The translations under genes were made by a program, and so were the position numbers. A stretch of 64,000 nucleotides of DNA from NCBI GenBank assembly GCA_045652125.1, contig JAZRTT010000023.1:36089-100088 (forward strand), written 5' to 3'. Positions 23,353 through 31,322 of the stretch are shown in pieces. This stretch comes from Avoscillospira sp045652125 (GTDB lineage: Bacteria > Bacillota > Clostridia > Oscillospirales > Oscillospiraceae). A model generated the notes under the pieces. That model was not told where the DNA came from. It saw nothing but the letters and a program-made list of their open reading frames with translations, and did not search any database. Every line of letters begins with the position of its first letter. Within the stretch, counting starts at the first letter, position 1.

Positions 23353-24951
23353 TTATGGACGCTTAAATTTCCATTCGAGGTAATCGTCATAAGTTCCCAT
23401 GCGGTCAATGATAGAGCCGTCAGGCTGGAATTCAATGATTCGGTTGGCAACAGACTGCAGCATTTCATGGTCGTGTGTTGCCAGCAGGATATTGCCGGGG
23501 AAGGCGATAAGACCCTTGTTGACAGCTTGAATGGACTCCATGTCCAGATGATTGGTAGGCTGATCCATGAGGACCACATTAGCCCCGGAAAGCATCATTC
23601 TGGAAAGCATACAGCGGACTTTCTCACCGCCGGACAGTACATGAACCGGCTTAAAGGCATCTTCGCCGGAAAACAGCATTCTGCCGAGGAAGCCACGGAG
23701 ATAGACGTCATCTTTTTTTGCCGAAAAATCACGGATCCAGTCTACCAGAGATTCTTCATGCCCTTCAAAATATTCCGTATTATCCTTGGGCAAATAGGTC
23801 CGGCTTGTGGTCTGACCCCATTTGACGGTGCCTTCGTCCGGCTCCATCTCGCCCATAAGGATCTTGAACATGACGGTCTGAGCCAGCTCATTTTCACCGA
23901 CAAAGCCGATCTTATCGCCTTTTTTCAGGTTAAAGGTGACTTTGTCCAGCAGCTTTACGCCGTCCACAGTTTTGGAGACATCGGTGACAAATACGATGTC
24001 TTTGCCAACTTCTCTTTCAGGAGAAAATCCCACAAAGGGGTATCGCCGGGAGGAGGCGGGCATTTCTTCGATGGAGAGCTTGTCCAACAGCTTTCTGCGG
24101 GAAGTGGCCTGTTTGCTCTTGGCTTTATTGGCGGCAAAGCGTGCAATAAAGGTCTGCAGCTCCTCGATCTTCTCTGCGTTCCTTTTATTTTTGTTTTTGA
24201 TCAGGTTCTGAATTAACTGGGAGGATTCATACCAGAAATCGTAGTTACCTACATACATCTTGATCTTACCGTAGTCAATGTCGACGATATGGGTACAGAC
24301 GGTATTAAGGAAGTGGCGGTCGTGGCTGACCACGATGACCGTGCCCTCATAGTCCAGCAGAAAATCCTCCAGCCAGTTGATGGCTTCAATGTCCAGGTTA
24401 TTGGTGGGTTCGTCCAGCATAATGATATCCGGTTTGCCGAACAAGGCACGTGCCAGCAGGATTTTCACTTTCAGTCTGGGATCCGTGTCACCCATGATAT
24501 CATAATGAAGCTCTACAGGGATTCCCAGTCCCTGTAAAATACGGCTGGCATCGGATTCTGCTTCCCAGCCATCCATCTCTGCAAATTCCGCTTCCAGTTC
24601 TGCAGCACGCAGACCATCTTCTTCTGAGAAATCTTCTTTGCCATAGAGTGCGTCCTTTTCCTGCATAACTGCAAAGAGCTTTTCGTTTCCCTGTATGACT
24701 GTATCCATAACCGTCAGATCATCGTATTGGTTCTGATCCTGCTTCAAAACGGACATACGAACGTCTGGCTGGATGGAAACAAAACCGCTTGTGCTTTCCA
24801 AATCGCCGGAGAGTACTTTCAAAAAGGTGGATTTACCCGCACCGTTGGCACCAATGATGCCGTAACAGTTTCCTGCCACGAACTGCAGATCGACCTGTTT
24901 GAACAGGACGCTGCCGCCGAACTGAACGGAAAGATTACTGACTGTGATCAT
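23353..24951 (-). CDS. ABC-F family ATPase (YkpA/YbiT-like)
   Basis: 532 residues, two ATP-binding domains and no membrane part. Domain 1 has Walker A GANGAGKST near 34 and Walker B IIMLDEPTNNLD near 178. Domain 2 has signature LSGGEKVRC and Walker B VVLMDQPTNHLD. The linker between them (about 245-310) is Lys-rich as in translation-factor ABC-F proteins that bind the ribosomal E site. Two degenerate spots: the domain-1 signature lacks LSGG (reads TDPRLKVKILLARAL), and the domain-2 Walker A is GENELAQTV. This subfamily often has a weak second P-loop; the first loss is less usual. A role in ribosome rescue or stress is inferred. Confidence 0.88.
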   Translation of the reverse strand: MITVSNLSVQFGGSVLFKQVDLQFVAGNCYGIIGANGAGKSTFLKVLSGDLESTSGFVSIQPDVRMSVLKQDQNQYDDLTVMDTVIQGNEKLFAVMQEKDALYGKEDFSEEDGLRAAELEAEFAEMDGWEAESDASRILQGLGIPVELHYDIMGDTDPRLKVKILLARALFGKPDIIMLDEPTNNLDIEAINWLEDFLLDYEGTVIVVSHDRHFLNTVCTHIVDIDYGKIKMYVGNYDFWYESSQLIQNLIKNKNKRNAEKIEELQTFIARFAANKAKSKQATSRRKLLDKLSIEEMPASSRRYPFVGFSPEREVGKDIVFVTDVSKTVDGVKLLDKVTFNLKKGDKIGFVGENELAQTVMFKILMGEMEPDEGTVKWGQTTSRTYLPKDNTEYFEGHEESLVDWIRDFSAKKDDVYLRGFLGRMLFSGEDAFKPVHVLSGGEKVRCMLSRMMLSGANVVLMDQPTNHLDMESIQAVNKGLIAFPGNILLATHDHEMLQSVANRIIEFQPDGSIIDRMGTYDDYLEWKFKRP

Positions 24952-24983
24952 GTTACCTTCTACCTCGCATAAAAATTCAGTTC

Positions 24984-25012
24984 ATTATAGCACGGCAAAT
25001 GAATTATGGCAA
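24984..25012 (-). promoter_or_regulatory. ABC-F/ridA promoter
   Basis: Minus strand TTGCCA (25007-25012), 17-base spacer, TATAAT (24984-24989) with TGC upstream. Confidence 0.65.
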
Positions 25013-25056
25013 TCCTTAAGAAAGATAAGCTCTTTTTGAATTTTCTGTAAATCCCC

Positions 25057-25084
25057 TTGCAAATTTTGAAAAAGGGGGTATAAT
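25057..25084 (+). promoter_or_regulatory. htpG promoter
   Basis: TTGCAA (25057-25062), 16-base spacer, TATAAT (25079-25084), immediately before the CIRCE element. Confidence 0.75.
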
Positions 25085-25088
25085 AGGC

Positions 25089-25115
25089 TTAGCACTCAAC
25101 GAACAAGAGTGCTAA
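25089..25115 (+). promoter_or_regulatory. CIRCE operator (HrcA site)
   Basis: TTAGCACTC, nine bases, GAGTGCTAA: an exact match to the CIRCE consensus bound by HrcA. The dyad extends outward by GC on each side. It begins 5 bases after the -10, so it covers the transcription start of htpG. Confidence 0.95.
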
Positions 25116-25145
25116 GCTTATTATATTTACCGAGGAAGTGCGAAT

Positions 25146-27053
25146 ATGGAAAAGAAACAATTTCAGGCGGAGAGCAAGCGATTGCTGGATTTGATGATCA
25201 ACTCCATTTATACCAATCAGGAGATTTTTCTCAGGGAGATCATTTCCAATGCCTCCGATGCCATAGATAAACTGGCTTATCAGGCGTTGACCGATCAAAA
25301 TGTAGGTCTGAACCGTGACGATTTTGCCATCTGGCTGAAGGCTGACGAGAAATACCGCCTGCTGACCATTTCCGATAACGGGATCGGTATGTCCAAGGCC
25401 GAAATGGAAGAAAATCTGGGAACCATCGCTAAGAGCGGTTCGCTTGCATTTAAGAAAGAACTGGATGATAATGCCGATGTGGATATTATCGGTCAGTTTG
25501 GTGTTGGCTTCTATTCCGCTTTCATGGTGGCGGATAATGTGACGGTTGTTTCCAAAAAATTCGGCAGCGAAGAAGCCTGGATGTGGCAGTCCTCAGGTGC
25601 AGACGGGTACACCATGACGCCCTGTGACAAGGAAACTGCAGGTACGGATATCATTCTCAAACTGAAAGAAGACTCCGAGGATGAGCAGTATTCCCGGTAT
25701 CTGAAAACTTGGGAATTGCGTAATTTGGTGAAGAAATATTCCGATTATATCCGTTATCCGGTAAAAATGGACGTGGAAAACCAGAGAATGAAAGAAATGC
25801 CTGCACCCAAGGAAGGGGAGGAGGCACCGAAGCCGGAGTATGAGACGGTGGTTGAGACAGAAGTATTCAACTCCATGATTCCCCTGTGGCAGCGGCCAAA
25901 AAAAGACATCACCGAGGAAGAATACAGCGGCTTCTATAAGGATAAATATTTTGATTATGAAGACCCTCTGACCACGATCCACTTCAGTGTGGAGGGAGCT
26001 GTGACCTATAAGGCCATGCTGTTTATTCCCGGCAGAGCTCCCTACGATTATTACACCAAGGAGTATAAGAAAGGTCTGCAGCTTTATTCTTCCGGAGTTC
26101 TTATTATGGAGAACTGCGAGGACCTGCTGCCGGAGCATTTCCGCTTCGTTAAGGGCATTGTGGATTCTCAGGACCTGAGCCTGAATATTTCCAGAGAAAT
26201 GCTCCAGCATGACCGGCAGCTGAAGGTGATCGCTTCCAATCTGGAAAAGAAGATCAAAGCGGAACTGGTAAAACTTCTCAAGAATGACCGGGAGAAGTAT
26301 GAAAAGTTCTTTGAAGCCTTTGGACGTCAGTTAAAATACGGTGTAGTGACGGAATACGGCGTACACAAGGAGCTGCTGCAGGAACTGCTTTTATTCTGGT
26401 CTGCCAAGGAAGAAAAGCTTGTGACTTTGCAGGAATATGCAGATGCTATGGGCGAAGATCAAAAGTACCTCTATTATGCTTCCGGTGAAAGCCGCAGCCG
26501 GCTGAGCCAATTGCCGCAGGCAGAAACGGTTCGTGAGAAGGGCTATGATATTCTGTTCTTTACCGACGATGTGGACGAATTTATTCCCCAGACCCTTTTG
26601 AGATTTGCCGAGAAGGAATTCCGCAATATTGCTGCTGAGGATTTGGGATTGCAGACCGATGAGGAGAAGAAACTGGCCGAAGAACACGCACAGGCCAATC
26701 AGCCTGTTCTGGACTTTGTTAAGGAAATTCTTGGTGAGAAGGTTAAGGAAGTCCGCATGAGCAAGACACTTCGCAGTCATCCCGTATGTCTGGCACCGGA
26801 ACCCGGCATGAGCTTTGAGATGGAAAAGTACATGAAACGGGTGAACCCGGAGTTTGCCTATGAAACCGGTCGGATTCTTGAACTGAACGGAGAACACGCT
26901 GTCTTTTCTGTTTTGAAAAACGCCATGGAAACAGACAGGGAAAAAGCGGAAAAATATGCAAAACTTCTGTGGTGTCAGGCGTTGCTGATTGCCGATCTCC
27001 CCATAGAGAATCCAACGGAGTACACCGATTTGGTTTGCAGTTTAATCGTTTAA
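25146..27053 (+). CDS. htpG: Molecular chaperone HtpG (Hsp90)
   Basis: 635-residue ATP-driven cytosolic chaperone. N-terminal ATPase motifs are EIISNASDAIDKL (near 31), ISDNGIGMSKAEME (near 76) and GQFGVGFYSAFMV (near 115). The middle domain has the catalytic-loop Arg in LNISREMLQHD (near 348). The C-terminal dimerisation domain follows; the cytosolic MEEVD tail of eukaryotes is absent, as expected. Length is normal. Control by HrcA is indicated by CIRCE over the start site. GAGGAAG precedes the ATG. Confidence 0.96.
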   Translation: MEKKQFQAESKRLLDLMINSIYTNQEIFLREIISNASDAIDKLAYQALTDQNVGLNRDDFAIWLKADEKYRLLTISDNGIGMSKAEMEENLGTIAKSGSLAFKKELDDNADVDIIGQFGVGFYSAFMVADNVTVVSKKFGSEEAWMWQSSGADGYTMTPCDKETAGTDIILKLKEDSEDEQYSRYLKTWELRNLVKKYSDYIRYPVKMDVENQRMKEMPAPKEGEEAPKPEYETVVETEVFNSMIPLWQRPKKDITEEEYSGFYKDKYFDYEDPLTTIHFSVEGAVTYKAMLFIPGRAPYDYYTKEYKKGLQLYSSGVLIMENCEDLLPEHFRFVKGIVDSQDLSLNISREMLQHDRQLKVIASNLEKKIKAELVKLLKNDREKYEKFFEAFGRQLKYGVVTEYGVHKELLQELLLFWSAKEEKLVTLQEYADAMGEDQKYLYYASGESRSRLSQLPQAETVREKGYDILFFTDDVDEFIPQTLLRFAEKEFRNIAAEDLGLQTDEEKKLAEEHAQANQPVLDFVKEILGEKVKEVRMSKTLRSHPVCLAPEPGMSFEMEKYMKRVNPEFAYETGRILELNGEHAVFSVLKNAMETDREKAEKYAKLLWCQALLIADLPIENPTEYTDLVCSLIV

Positions 27054-27182
27054 TAAAAGTCCTAATTCGACTTCGTGTTTCTACTTGCTTAGACAACTAA
27101 ACTAACCGCATAATTATTCGTTCCATCCAGTTTTAGACTTTTTGGATAGTCCTTGGGTGGAGAGCAAGTTTTGGAAACACTT

Positions 27183-27201
27183 TGGCAACATGAAGCCGAA
27201 T
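27183..27201 (+). repeat. Left flanking direct repeat of the 27-30 kb island
   Basis: This 19-base segment matches 29944-29962 at 16 of 19 positions (TGGCAACA-Y-GA-R-G-M-CGAAT). In both places a hairpin with a GGAAGTGCC arm follows within about 30 bases. Bases 27054-27212 otherwise hold nothing I recognise. Confidence 0.55.
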
Positions 27202-27212
27202 ATTCAAACAAG

Positions 27213-27245
27213 AAAAGGCACTCCCTTTATGGGAAGTGCCTTTTT
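27213..27245. terminator. Terminator at the left island edge
   Basis: AAAAGGCACTCCC, TTTA loop, GGGAAGTGCCTTTTT with one bulge; T tracts on both strands. It can end htpG or the DUF262-HNH gene. Confidence 0.8.
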
Positions 27246-27270
27246 CACTTTTTTTGTATTCAATTTTTAC

Positions 27271-28410
27271 TTAAAGATTCGACTTTTCTAAGTTATGGTC
27301 TCGGCAAAGCATCTGCCCATTTTCCAGCGTGGTATGTCCACCTCTACTCCAAGGAACCTTATGGTCGGCGTGCATTTCCTCAATCGCCCAGACCTTCGTT
27401 TTTCCCTCTGCTGCACACATCGGACACACGCCACCTTGCCGCTCATACATCGTTCGTTTTTCATTATCGGTGAACGCACGAATAGAAAGCGCCTTTTCTT
27501 TGGTTTTACCGCTTAGCAGATACTCATATACGCCCTTTTGCTTCGTAACATCATCATCTTGCAAAAGCCGTTTGATTTCAGCCTCAAGCTCATTTGGGTC
27601 GTAAATGTTCCTGCCATACTCATTGTAAAGCAGTCCCCATTCAAGACCTTTCATCAATTTTGCCCGATAAGTCGGGAATGTCAGTTCAATCCAATCAACA
27701 ACTGTCTTGAAATACTGTTTCAATGGTGTAGCGTGTGTATCGTGCTGGTGCTCTGCCATGTACTGTTCAATCGTTTTTCCCTCGGCAGAAGAAATCCACG
27801 AAAGCACAGTTTCCAAGTAATCCTGTCGAATTGGCGTACCGGACATGTACCGCTCTCCAATTCGATATGCTATGCACTGGTTCTTGCTAAAATACTGCTT
27901 TGCATCACTCAGCCACTGACCCGTATAGATTGCATTACGGAGTTCTTGGTCATACAGCTTTTCACCTGCAATATTGATGATTTTGAACCAGTCCAGTTTT
28001 TCTGTGTCGGTTCCTTTGCATATGTATATCATCAACTTGTAGTCAAGAACTCTTGCTGTAATTTCATCCGAAGTATGAGCATAATACGGCGTTAAAGGTG
28101 AAGCAGGATTAGCAAATACAGAGTATCCGTTATCAAGCCAATCACAGATTGATATTGTTCTTTGCTGCCCATCAAGCATCTCATATGTTCCATCCGCATT
28201 TTCAGACCAATACATGACATTCAGAGGGAACTGATGCAGAACCGACTGCATGACTGCTACTTTCTTTTTATCATCGTAAACAAACTCTCGTTGGTATGCT
28301 GGACGCACATTCAGCTTGCCACCATAGGCAACAACCTGACCAGTTGCTTCATTGTTTTCGTATCCGTCAAACACATCACGGACAGATATTTCGTGCAGTT
28401 TAATTTCCAT
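27271..28410 (-). CDS. DUF262 domain protein with C-terminal HNH nuclease
   Basis: 379 residues. The N-terminal DUF262 (GmrS/ParB-like) domain carries PAYQREFVYDD near residue 38 and the nucleotide-processing motif MLDGQQRTISICDW near 78. The C-terminal HNH domain (about 320-379) has a CPMC zinc pair, HADHKVPWSRGGHT with the catalytic His, and a second pair-like segment MLCRDHNLEKSN. DUF262-HNH proteins relate to GmrSD-type and other nucleoside-triphosphate-dependent anti-phage nucleases. It overlaps the methyltransferase stop by 11 bases, with GGAGG before the ATG, so the two are translated together. It is clearly AT-richer than the surrounding chromosome. Acting as the restriction partner of the methylase is inference. 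Confidence 0.85.
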   Translation of the reverse strand: MEIKLHEISVRDVFDGYENNEATGQVVAYGGKLNVRPAYQREFVYDDKKKVAVMQSVLHQFPLNVMYWSENADGTYEMLDGQQRTISICDWLDNGYSVFANPASPLTPYYAHTSDEITARVLDYKLMIYICKGTDTEKLDWFKIINIAGEKLYDQELRNAIYTGQWLSDAKQYFSKNQCIAYRIGERYMSGTPIRQDYLETVLSWISSAEGKTIEQYMAEHQHDTHATPLKQYFKTVVDWIELTFPTYRAKLMKGLEWGLLYNEYGRNIYDPNELEAEIKRLLQDDDVTKQKGVYEYLLSGKTKEKALSIRAFTDNEKRTMYERQGGVCPMCAAEGKTKVWAIEEMHADHKVPWSRGGHTTLENGQMLCRDHNLEKSNL

Positions 28411-29578
28411 CTGGCTGTCGCCTCCTTATAAAGATTCGAAAATAGCTTTTCAGCAAAAATCCACATGTCTCGTTTGCTGTATAATATGTCTTTGTTGGCT
28501 TTGCATCGTATTTAATCATTGGTGCATATCTTGCACTTTTCATATTACGAAACGATTTATCTTTATCATGTTGCCACATATCAGTATAAAACTTGTGACA
28601 AAAATCGTTTCCTGCTTCTGTGCACCCTAATATTTCAAACTGATCTGGATTATATTTATCAAGGAATGTAATTGGCACGCCCATGATTCCAAAATAATCT
28701 TCTGGTATATTGGCAGTTGCATCCACATTTATAGCCGCGTAGTTATCAAATGTTGGGTATTCTTCTACTGTATAAGATTTCCAAAGTTCAAGCTCTGTAT
28801 GACGTTCCACATAGTCCATATTTGTAAACCATCTTACGCCTTTGACCCGAATATACTTTCTGCCTTTCTCATCTATTCTATGACCAGCCGCTTCGAGTGG
28901 ATAATCATCTGGAACTCTGAATTCTCTATCCCCACTATGGATAGAGTACCCTAGCCAAACCCTATTGTCTTTAATCAACGGAAATATTTCTTTATAGGTG
29001 ATTGCGTTAACATTTCCAATGATTAAGAATTGCTTGTCATATTCCACTAATTGAGCAACAAAGTCTCTAAATAAACTGAAAGGTGGGTTTGTCACTACGA
29101 TATCTGCTTCTTTCAAAATTTCAATGCACTCATCGGAACGAAAATCGCCATCGCCAGCAAGTAGTGTTAATACATTTTTTCTGTTGCGAAGCAGATACTC
29201 AACATCTGTCAAATCTACAGCACCGTCTCCATTAGCATCAACGACTTCTGTAATCTCAATTTTGTATGGAAACTTCTTTGGTATTACTTCATTACTTGGT
29301 GCGAGGTCAAATAATGTTAATTGCTCAAATTCTTCACCCATGACAGGAGAACCTTGATAGCATGTAGCTATCAGCTTCTTCAAGCCAAGATAATTGAAAT
29401 TCATAGCAAAGTATTTGAAGAAATTGCTTTCAAAGGGGTCATCACAGTTGCAGAGGACTGTCTTTCCCTTAAAGTGCTTTTTATAGTGTTTCAGTTCAAC
29501 TTCAATGTCTGCAAGTTGAGTGTAGAATTCGTCTTTCTTTGCTCTGTTGGCTTTATTCAAGTCTGCGTTTCCTGCCAT
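28400..29578 (-). CDS. EcoRI-family adenine-specific DNA methyltransferase
   Basis: 392 residues. The N-terminus NKANRAKKDEFYTQLADIE and VLCNCDDPFESNFFKYF match the EcoRI-type N6-adenine methylase family, and the catalytic motif IV is TNPPFSLF near 185. An EF-hand-like calcium loop, DANGDGAVDLTD, lies near residue 125 between the SAM-binding and catalytic parts. The C-terminal half (GVPITFLDKYNPDQFEILG) is also family-typical. The start at 29578 (MAGNADL) follows GAGGT; upstream in-frame ATGs fall in the structured leader. It is AT-rich and the first gene of the island operon. The target sequence is unknown. Confidence 0.87.
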   Translation of the reverse strand: MAGNADLNKANRAKKDEFYTQLADIEVELKHYKKHFKGKTVLCNCDDPFESNFFKYFAMNFNYLGLKKLIATCYQGSPVMGEEFEQLTLFDLAPSNEVIPKKFPYKIEITEVVDANGDGAVDLTDVEYLLRNRKNVLTLLAGDGDFRSDECIEILKEADIVVTNPPFSLFRDFVAQLVEYDKQFLIIGNVNAITYKEIFPLIKDNRVWLGYSIHSGDREFRVPDDYPLEAAGHRIDEKGRKYIRVKGVRWFTNMDYVERHTELELWKSYTVEEYPTFDNYAAINVDATANIPEDYFGIMGVPITFLDKYNPDQFEILGCTEAGNDFCHKFYTDMWQHDKDKSFRNMKSARYAPMIKYDAKPTKTYYTANETCGFLLKSYFRIFIRRRQPDGN

Positions 29579-29614
29579 AGTGACCTCGCTTTCGCAACAG
29601 GCCATCAGAAGGAT

Positions 29615-29654
29615 ATCATGGTTTATGAGATAAACCATGATGCAGGCCTGCATC
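29615..29654. repeat. Two adjoining palindromes in the methyltransferase leader
   Basis: ATCATGGTTTAT-GAG-ATAAACCATGAT (29615-29641) is a perfect 12-bp stem, and GATGCAGG/CCTGCATC (29639-29654) is a perfect 16-base palindrome sharing its outer GAT. Both lie between the promoter and the ATG, 37 bases before the start codon. Confidence 0.85.
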
Positions 29655-29678
29655 GCATGTGGAATGATATACATAGTC

Positions 29679-29707
29679 AGTATAGCAGATTTAAGCAGAA
29701 AACACAA
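29679..29707 (-). promoter_or_regulatory. Promoter of the methyltransferase-nuclease operon
   Basis: Minus strand TTGTGT (29702-29707), 17-base spacer, TATACT (29679-29684) with TGC upstream. The leader is about 95 bases and contains both palindromes. Confidence 0.6.
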
Positions 29708-29754
29708 TAAAAAATGGCCCAGAAGTCATTGACCTCTGAGCCTCAAAATATTTA

Positions 29755-29925
29755 TTATTCGTATAAGAAACCTAGTTCGTAGACTAATGGTCTCATTCTG
29801 TCCTCAAACTTCTTATATAGTTCGTTGAATGCTTTTAACTGGTCTGGTATGTATTCTTTAGCTAATGCTTTTATCTGATACCAACCTGCATCCCAAGTGT
29901 TAATATGGTACACGATTTTGTAGAT
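29755..29925 (-). pseudogene. 3' remnant of an unidentified gene
   Basis: An open frame of 56 codons without a proper start, preceded by an in-frame stop. The encoded stretch (VYHINTWDAGWYQIKALA, then a charged helix and a tail RPLVYELGFLYE) is compositionally protein-like, with no ribosome site at its beginning. It is AT-rich like the adjacent methyltransferase. I read it as the surviving C-terminal end of a decayed island gene; the family is not recognised. Confidence 0.5.
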
Positions 29926-29943
29926 TTATACAGAGTTGGATGG

Positions 29944-29962
29944 TGGCAACACGAGGACGAAT
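29944..29962 (+). repeat. Right flanking direct repeat of the island
   Basis: Partner of 27183-27201 (16 of 19 identical), again followed by a hairpin with GGAAGTGCC arms. Confidence 0.55.
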
Positions 29963-29972
29963 TGGGAGTAAT

Positions 29973-30005
29973 AAAAAAAGGAAGTGCCAACGGCACTTCC
30001 TTTTT
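29973..30005. terminator. Terminator at the right island edge
   Basis: AAAAAAAGGAAGTGCC, AAC loop, GGCACTTCCTTTTT. It ends the minus-strand gene at 30012. Confidence 0.9.
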
Positions 30006-30011
30006 CATTCG

Positions 30012-30404
30012 TTATTCTTCAACGGTTTCGCATTCTGACACTTCTGCATCAGCAAAGTCATCTTCTGTTATGTCAGCCTGAACAAGATCATCTGTATCCA
30101 TGTCCACATGCTGTTTCTTAATTTCCTCGATATAATCACGCAGATCAGCGATGGCCTGCTTGGATTGGTCAATTTGCTGACACAGGGGCAGATATTCTGC
30201 TTCATCCAAATCTTCTCCAACCACATAGTCCCGATAATAGAGCTTACCGAGTTCCTGCTGGGCTTTTTTGATTTTATCTTCCTCTGAGTAAATGGTGACA
30301 TTGGCTTTGGCGATCTCAGCCAGCTGTTTTGTCTTTCGGACGGCAGTCTGAGCAGCTTCGGCTGCTTTTTCGCGGAAGGTGTCAAGATTGTCAATAATAG
30401 CCAT
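30012..30404 (-). CDS. Coiled-coil protein of unknown function
   Basis: 130 residues, cytosolic. Residues 1-50 form a basic, Ala-rich helix (EKAAEAAQTAVRKTKQLAEI), followed by a second helical region with ELGKLYYRDYV and a helix near 80-105, and an acidic tail (DTDDLVQADITEDDF... EE). There is no signal peptide or metal motif. I do not recognise a family; many clostridia have a similar helical protein with a C-terminal zinc ribbon, which is missing here. AAAGGAG precedes the ATG at 30404. It lies downstream of lgt with a 71-base gap. Confidence 0.6.
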   Translation of the reverse strand: MAIIDNLDTFREKAAEAAQTAVRKTKQLAEIAKANVTIYSEEDKIKKAQQELGKLYYRDYVVGEDLDEAEYLPLCQQIDQSKQAIADLRDYIEEIKKQHVDMDTDDLVQADITEDDFADAEVSECETVEE

Positions 30405-30475
30405 GATATGTTCTCCTTTCAAGGCATTTATTTTCTCTATTATAGCATATCAATGGAGAAAAACAACGAAAATTC

Positions 30476-31321
30476 TTAAGGATCTTTTTTCCCGGCGGGA
30501 ATTCTGTTGACGTACAGCTGGGAAGGCTGGGGTTTTTTAACAACAAGAACATAAACGATCCATGCGGCTGCCAGAATAAAAGAAACGGCTGCCAAAAGCT
30601 GGCTCACCCGAATTCCGGTTTTGAACAGATAGAGACTGTCTGTACGAAGTCCCTCGATCCAAGCCCTGCCCAGTCCGTACCAGGCCACATATCCGGCAAA
30701 TATCTGGCCATCAAATCTTCGCTTTTTGCTGAGGAAATGAAGCACAATAAATCCGGTCAGGTTCCAAAGAGATTCATATAGGAAGGTAGGGTGATAGTAA
30801 GTTACGGTTCCTGTTGAATCGGTTAATCCCATTTTCAGAAATGCCTCTGTGACACTGCCGTGAGCTTCCCGGTTTATAAAATTCCCCCAACGTCCGATCA
30901 TTTGACCGATCAAAAGCCCCAGACCTCCGATGTCCAACATAGGGGCAAGAGGGACTTTTTTTACTTTGCAGAAAAGTACGGCGGATACCACCGCACCGAT
31001 TACAGCGCCGTAGATGGCAAGACCGCCCTCCCAAATGTAAAGGATGGAAATCGGGGCGTTTTTGTAACGCTCCCATTCAAAGATACAGTAGTACAGTCTG
31101 GCACAGATCACGGAAGTCGGGACCGTGACAAAGAGCATATCCAGAATGTTGTCCTGCGTCAAACCAAATTCCTTTACACGGATCATGGCGTAAATGACTG
31201 CCAAAATAAAACCGAGGGCAATTATGATCCCGTACCAGTAAATTTCTTTCCCGAACAGGGAAAAGGCAACTCTGCTGGGATTGAGAGAAATACCGAGACC
31301 GGGAAACGTGATAGTGTCCAT
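30476..31321 (-). CDS. lgt: Prolipoprotein diacylglyceryl transferase
   Basis: 281-residue polytopic membrane enzyme that adds diacylglycerol to the lipobox Cys of lipoproteins such as those at 11435 and 20888. The family signature GRWGNFINREAHG is near 137, with the catalytic Arg and Asn. FLYESLWNL and the C-terminal RAWIEGLRTDSL segment are also typical. The start at 31321 follows GGAGG, 1 base after the stop of the M16 gene, so it is the last gene of a three-gene operon. Confidence 0.95.
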   Translation of the reverse strand: MDTITFPGLGISLNPSRVAFSLFGKEIYWYGIIIALGFILAVIYAMIRVKEFGLTQDNILDMLFVTVPTSVICARLYYCIFEWERYKNAPISILYIWEGGLAIYGAVIGAVVSAVLFCKVKKVPLAPMLDIGGLGLLIGQMIGRWGNFINREAHGSVTEAFLKMGLTDSTGTVTYYHPTFLYESLWNLTGFIVLHFLSKKRRFDGQIFAGYVAWYGLGRAWIEGLRTDSLYLFKTGIRVSQLLAAVSFILAAAWIVYVLVVKKPQPSQLYVNRIPAGKKDP

Positions 31322-31322
31322 A

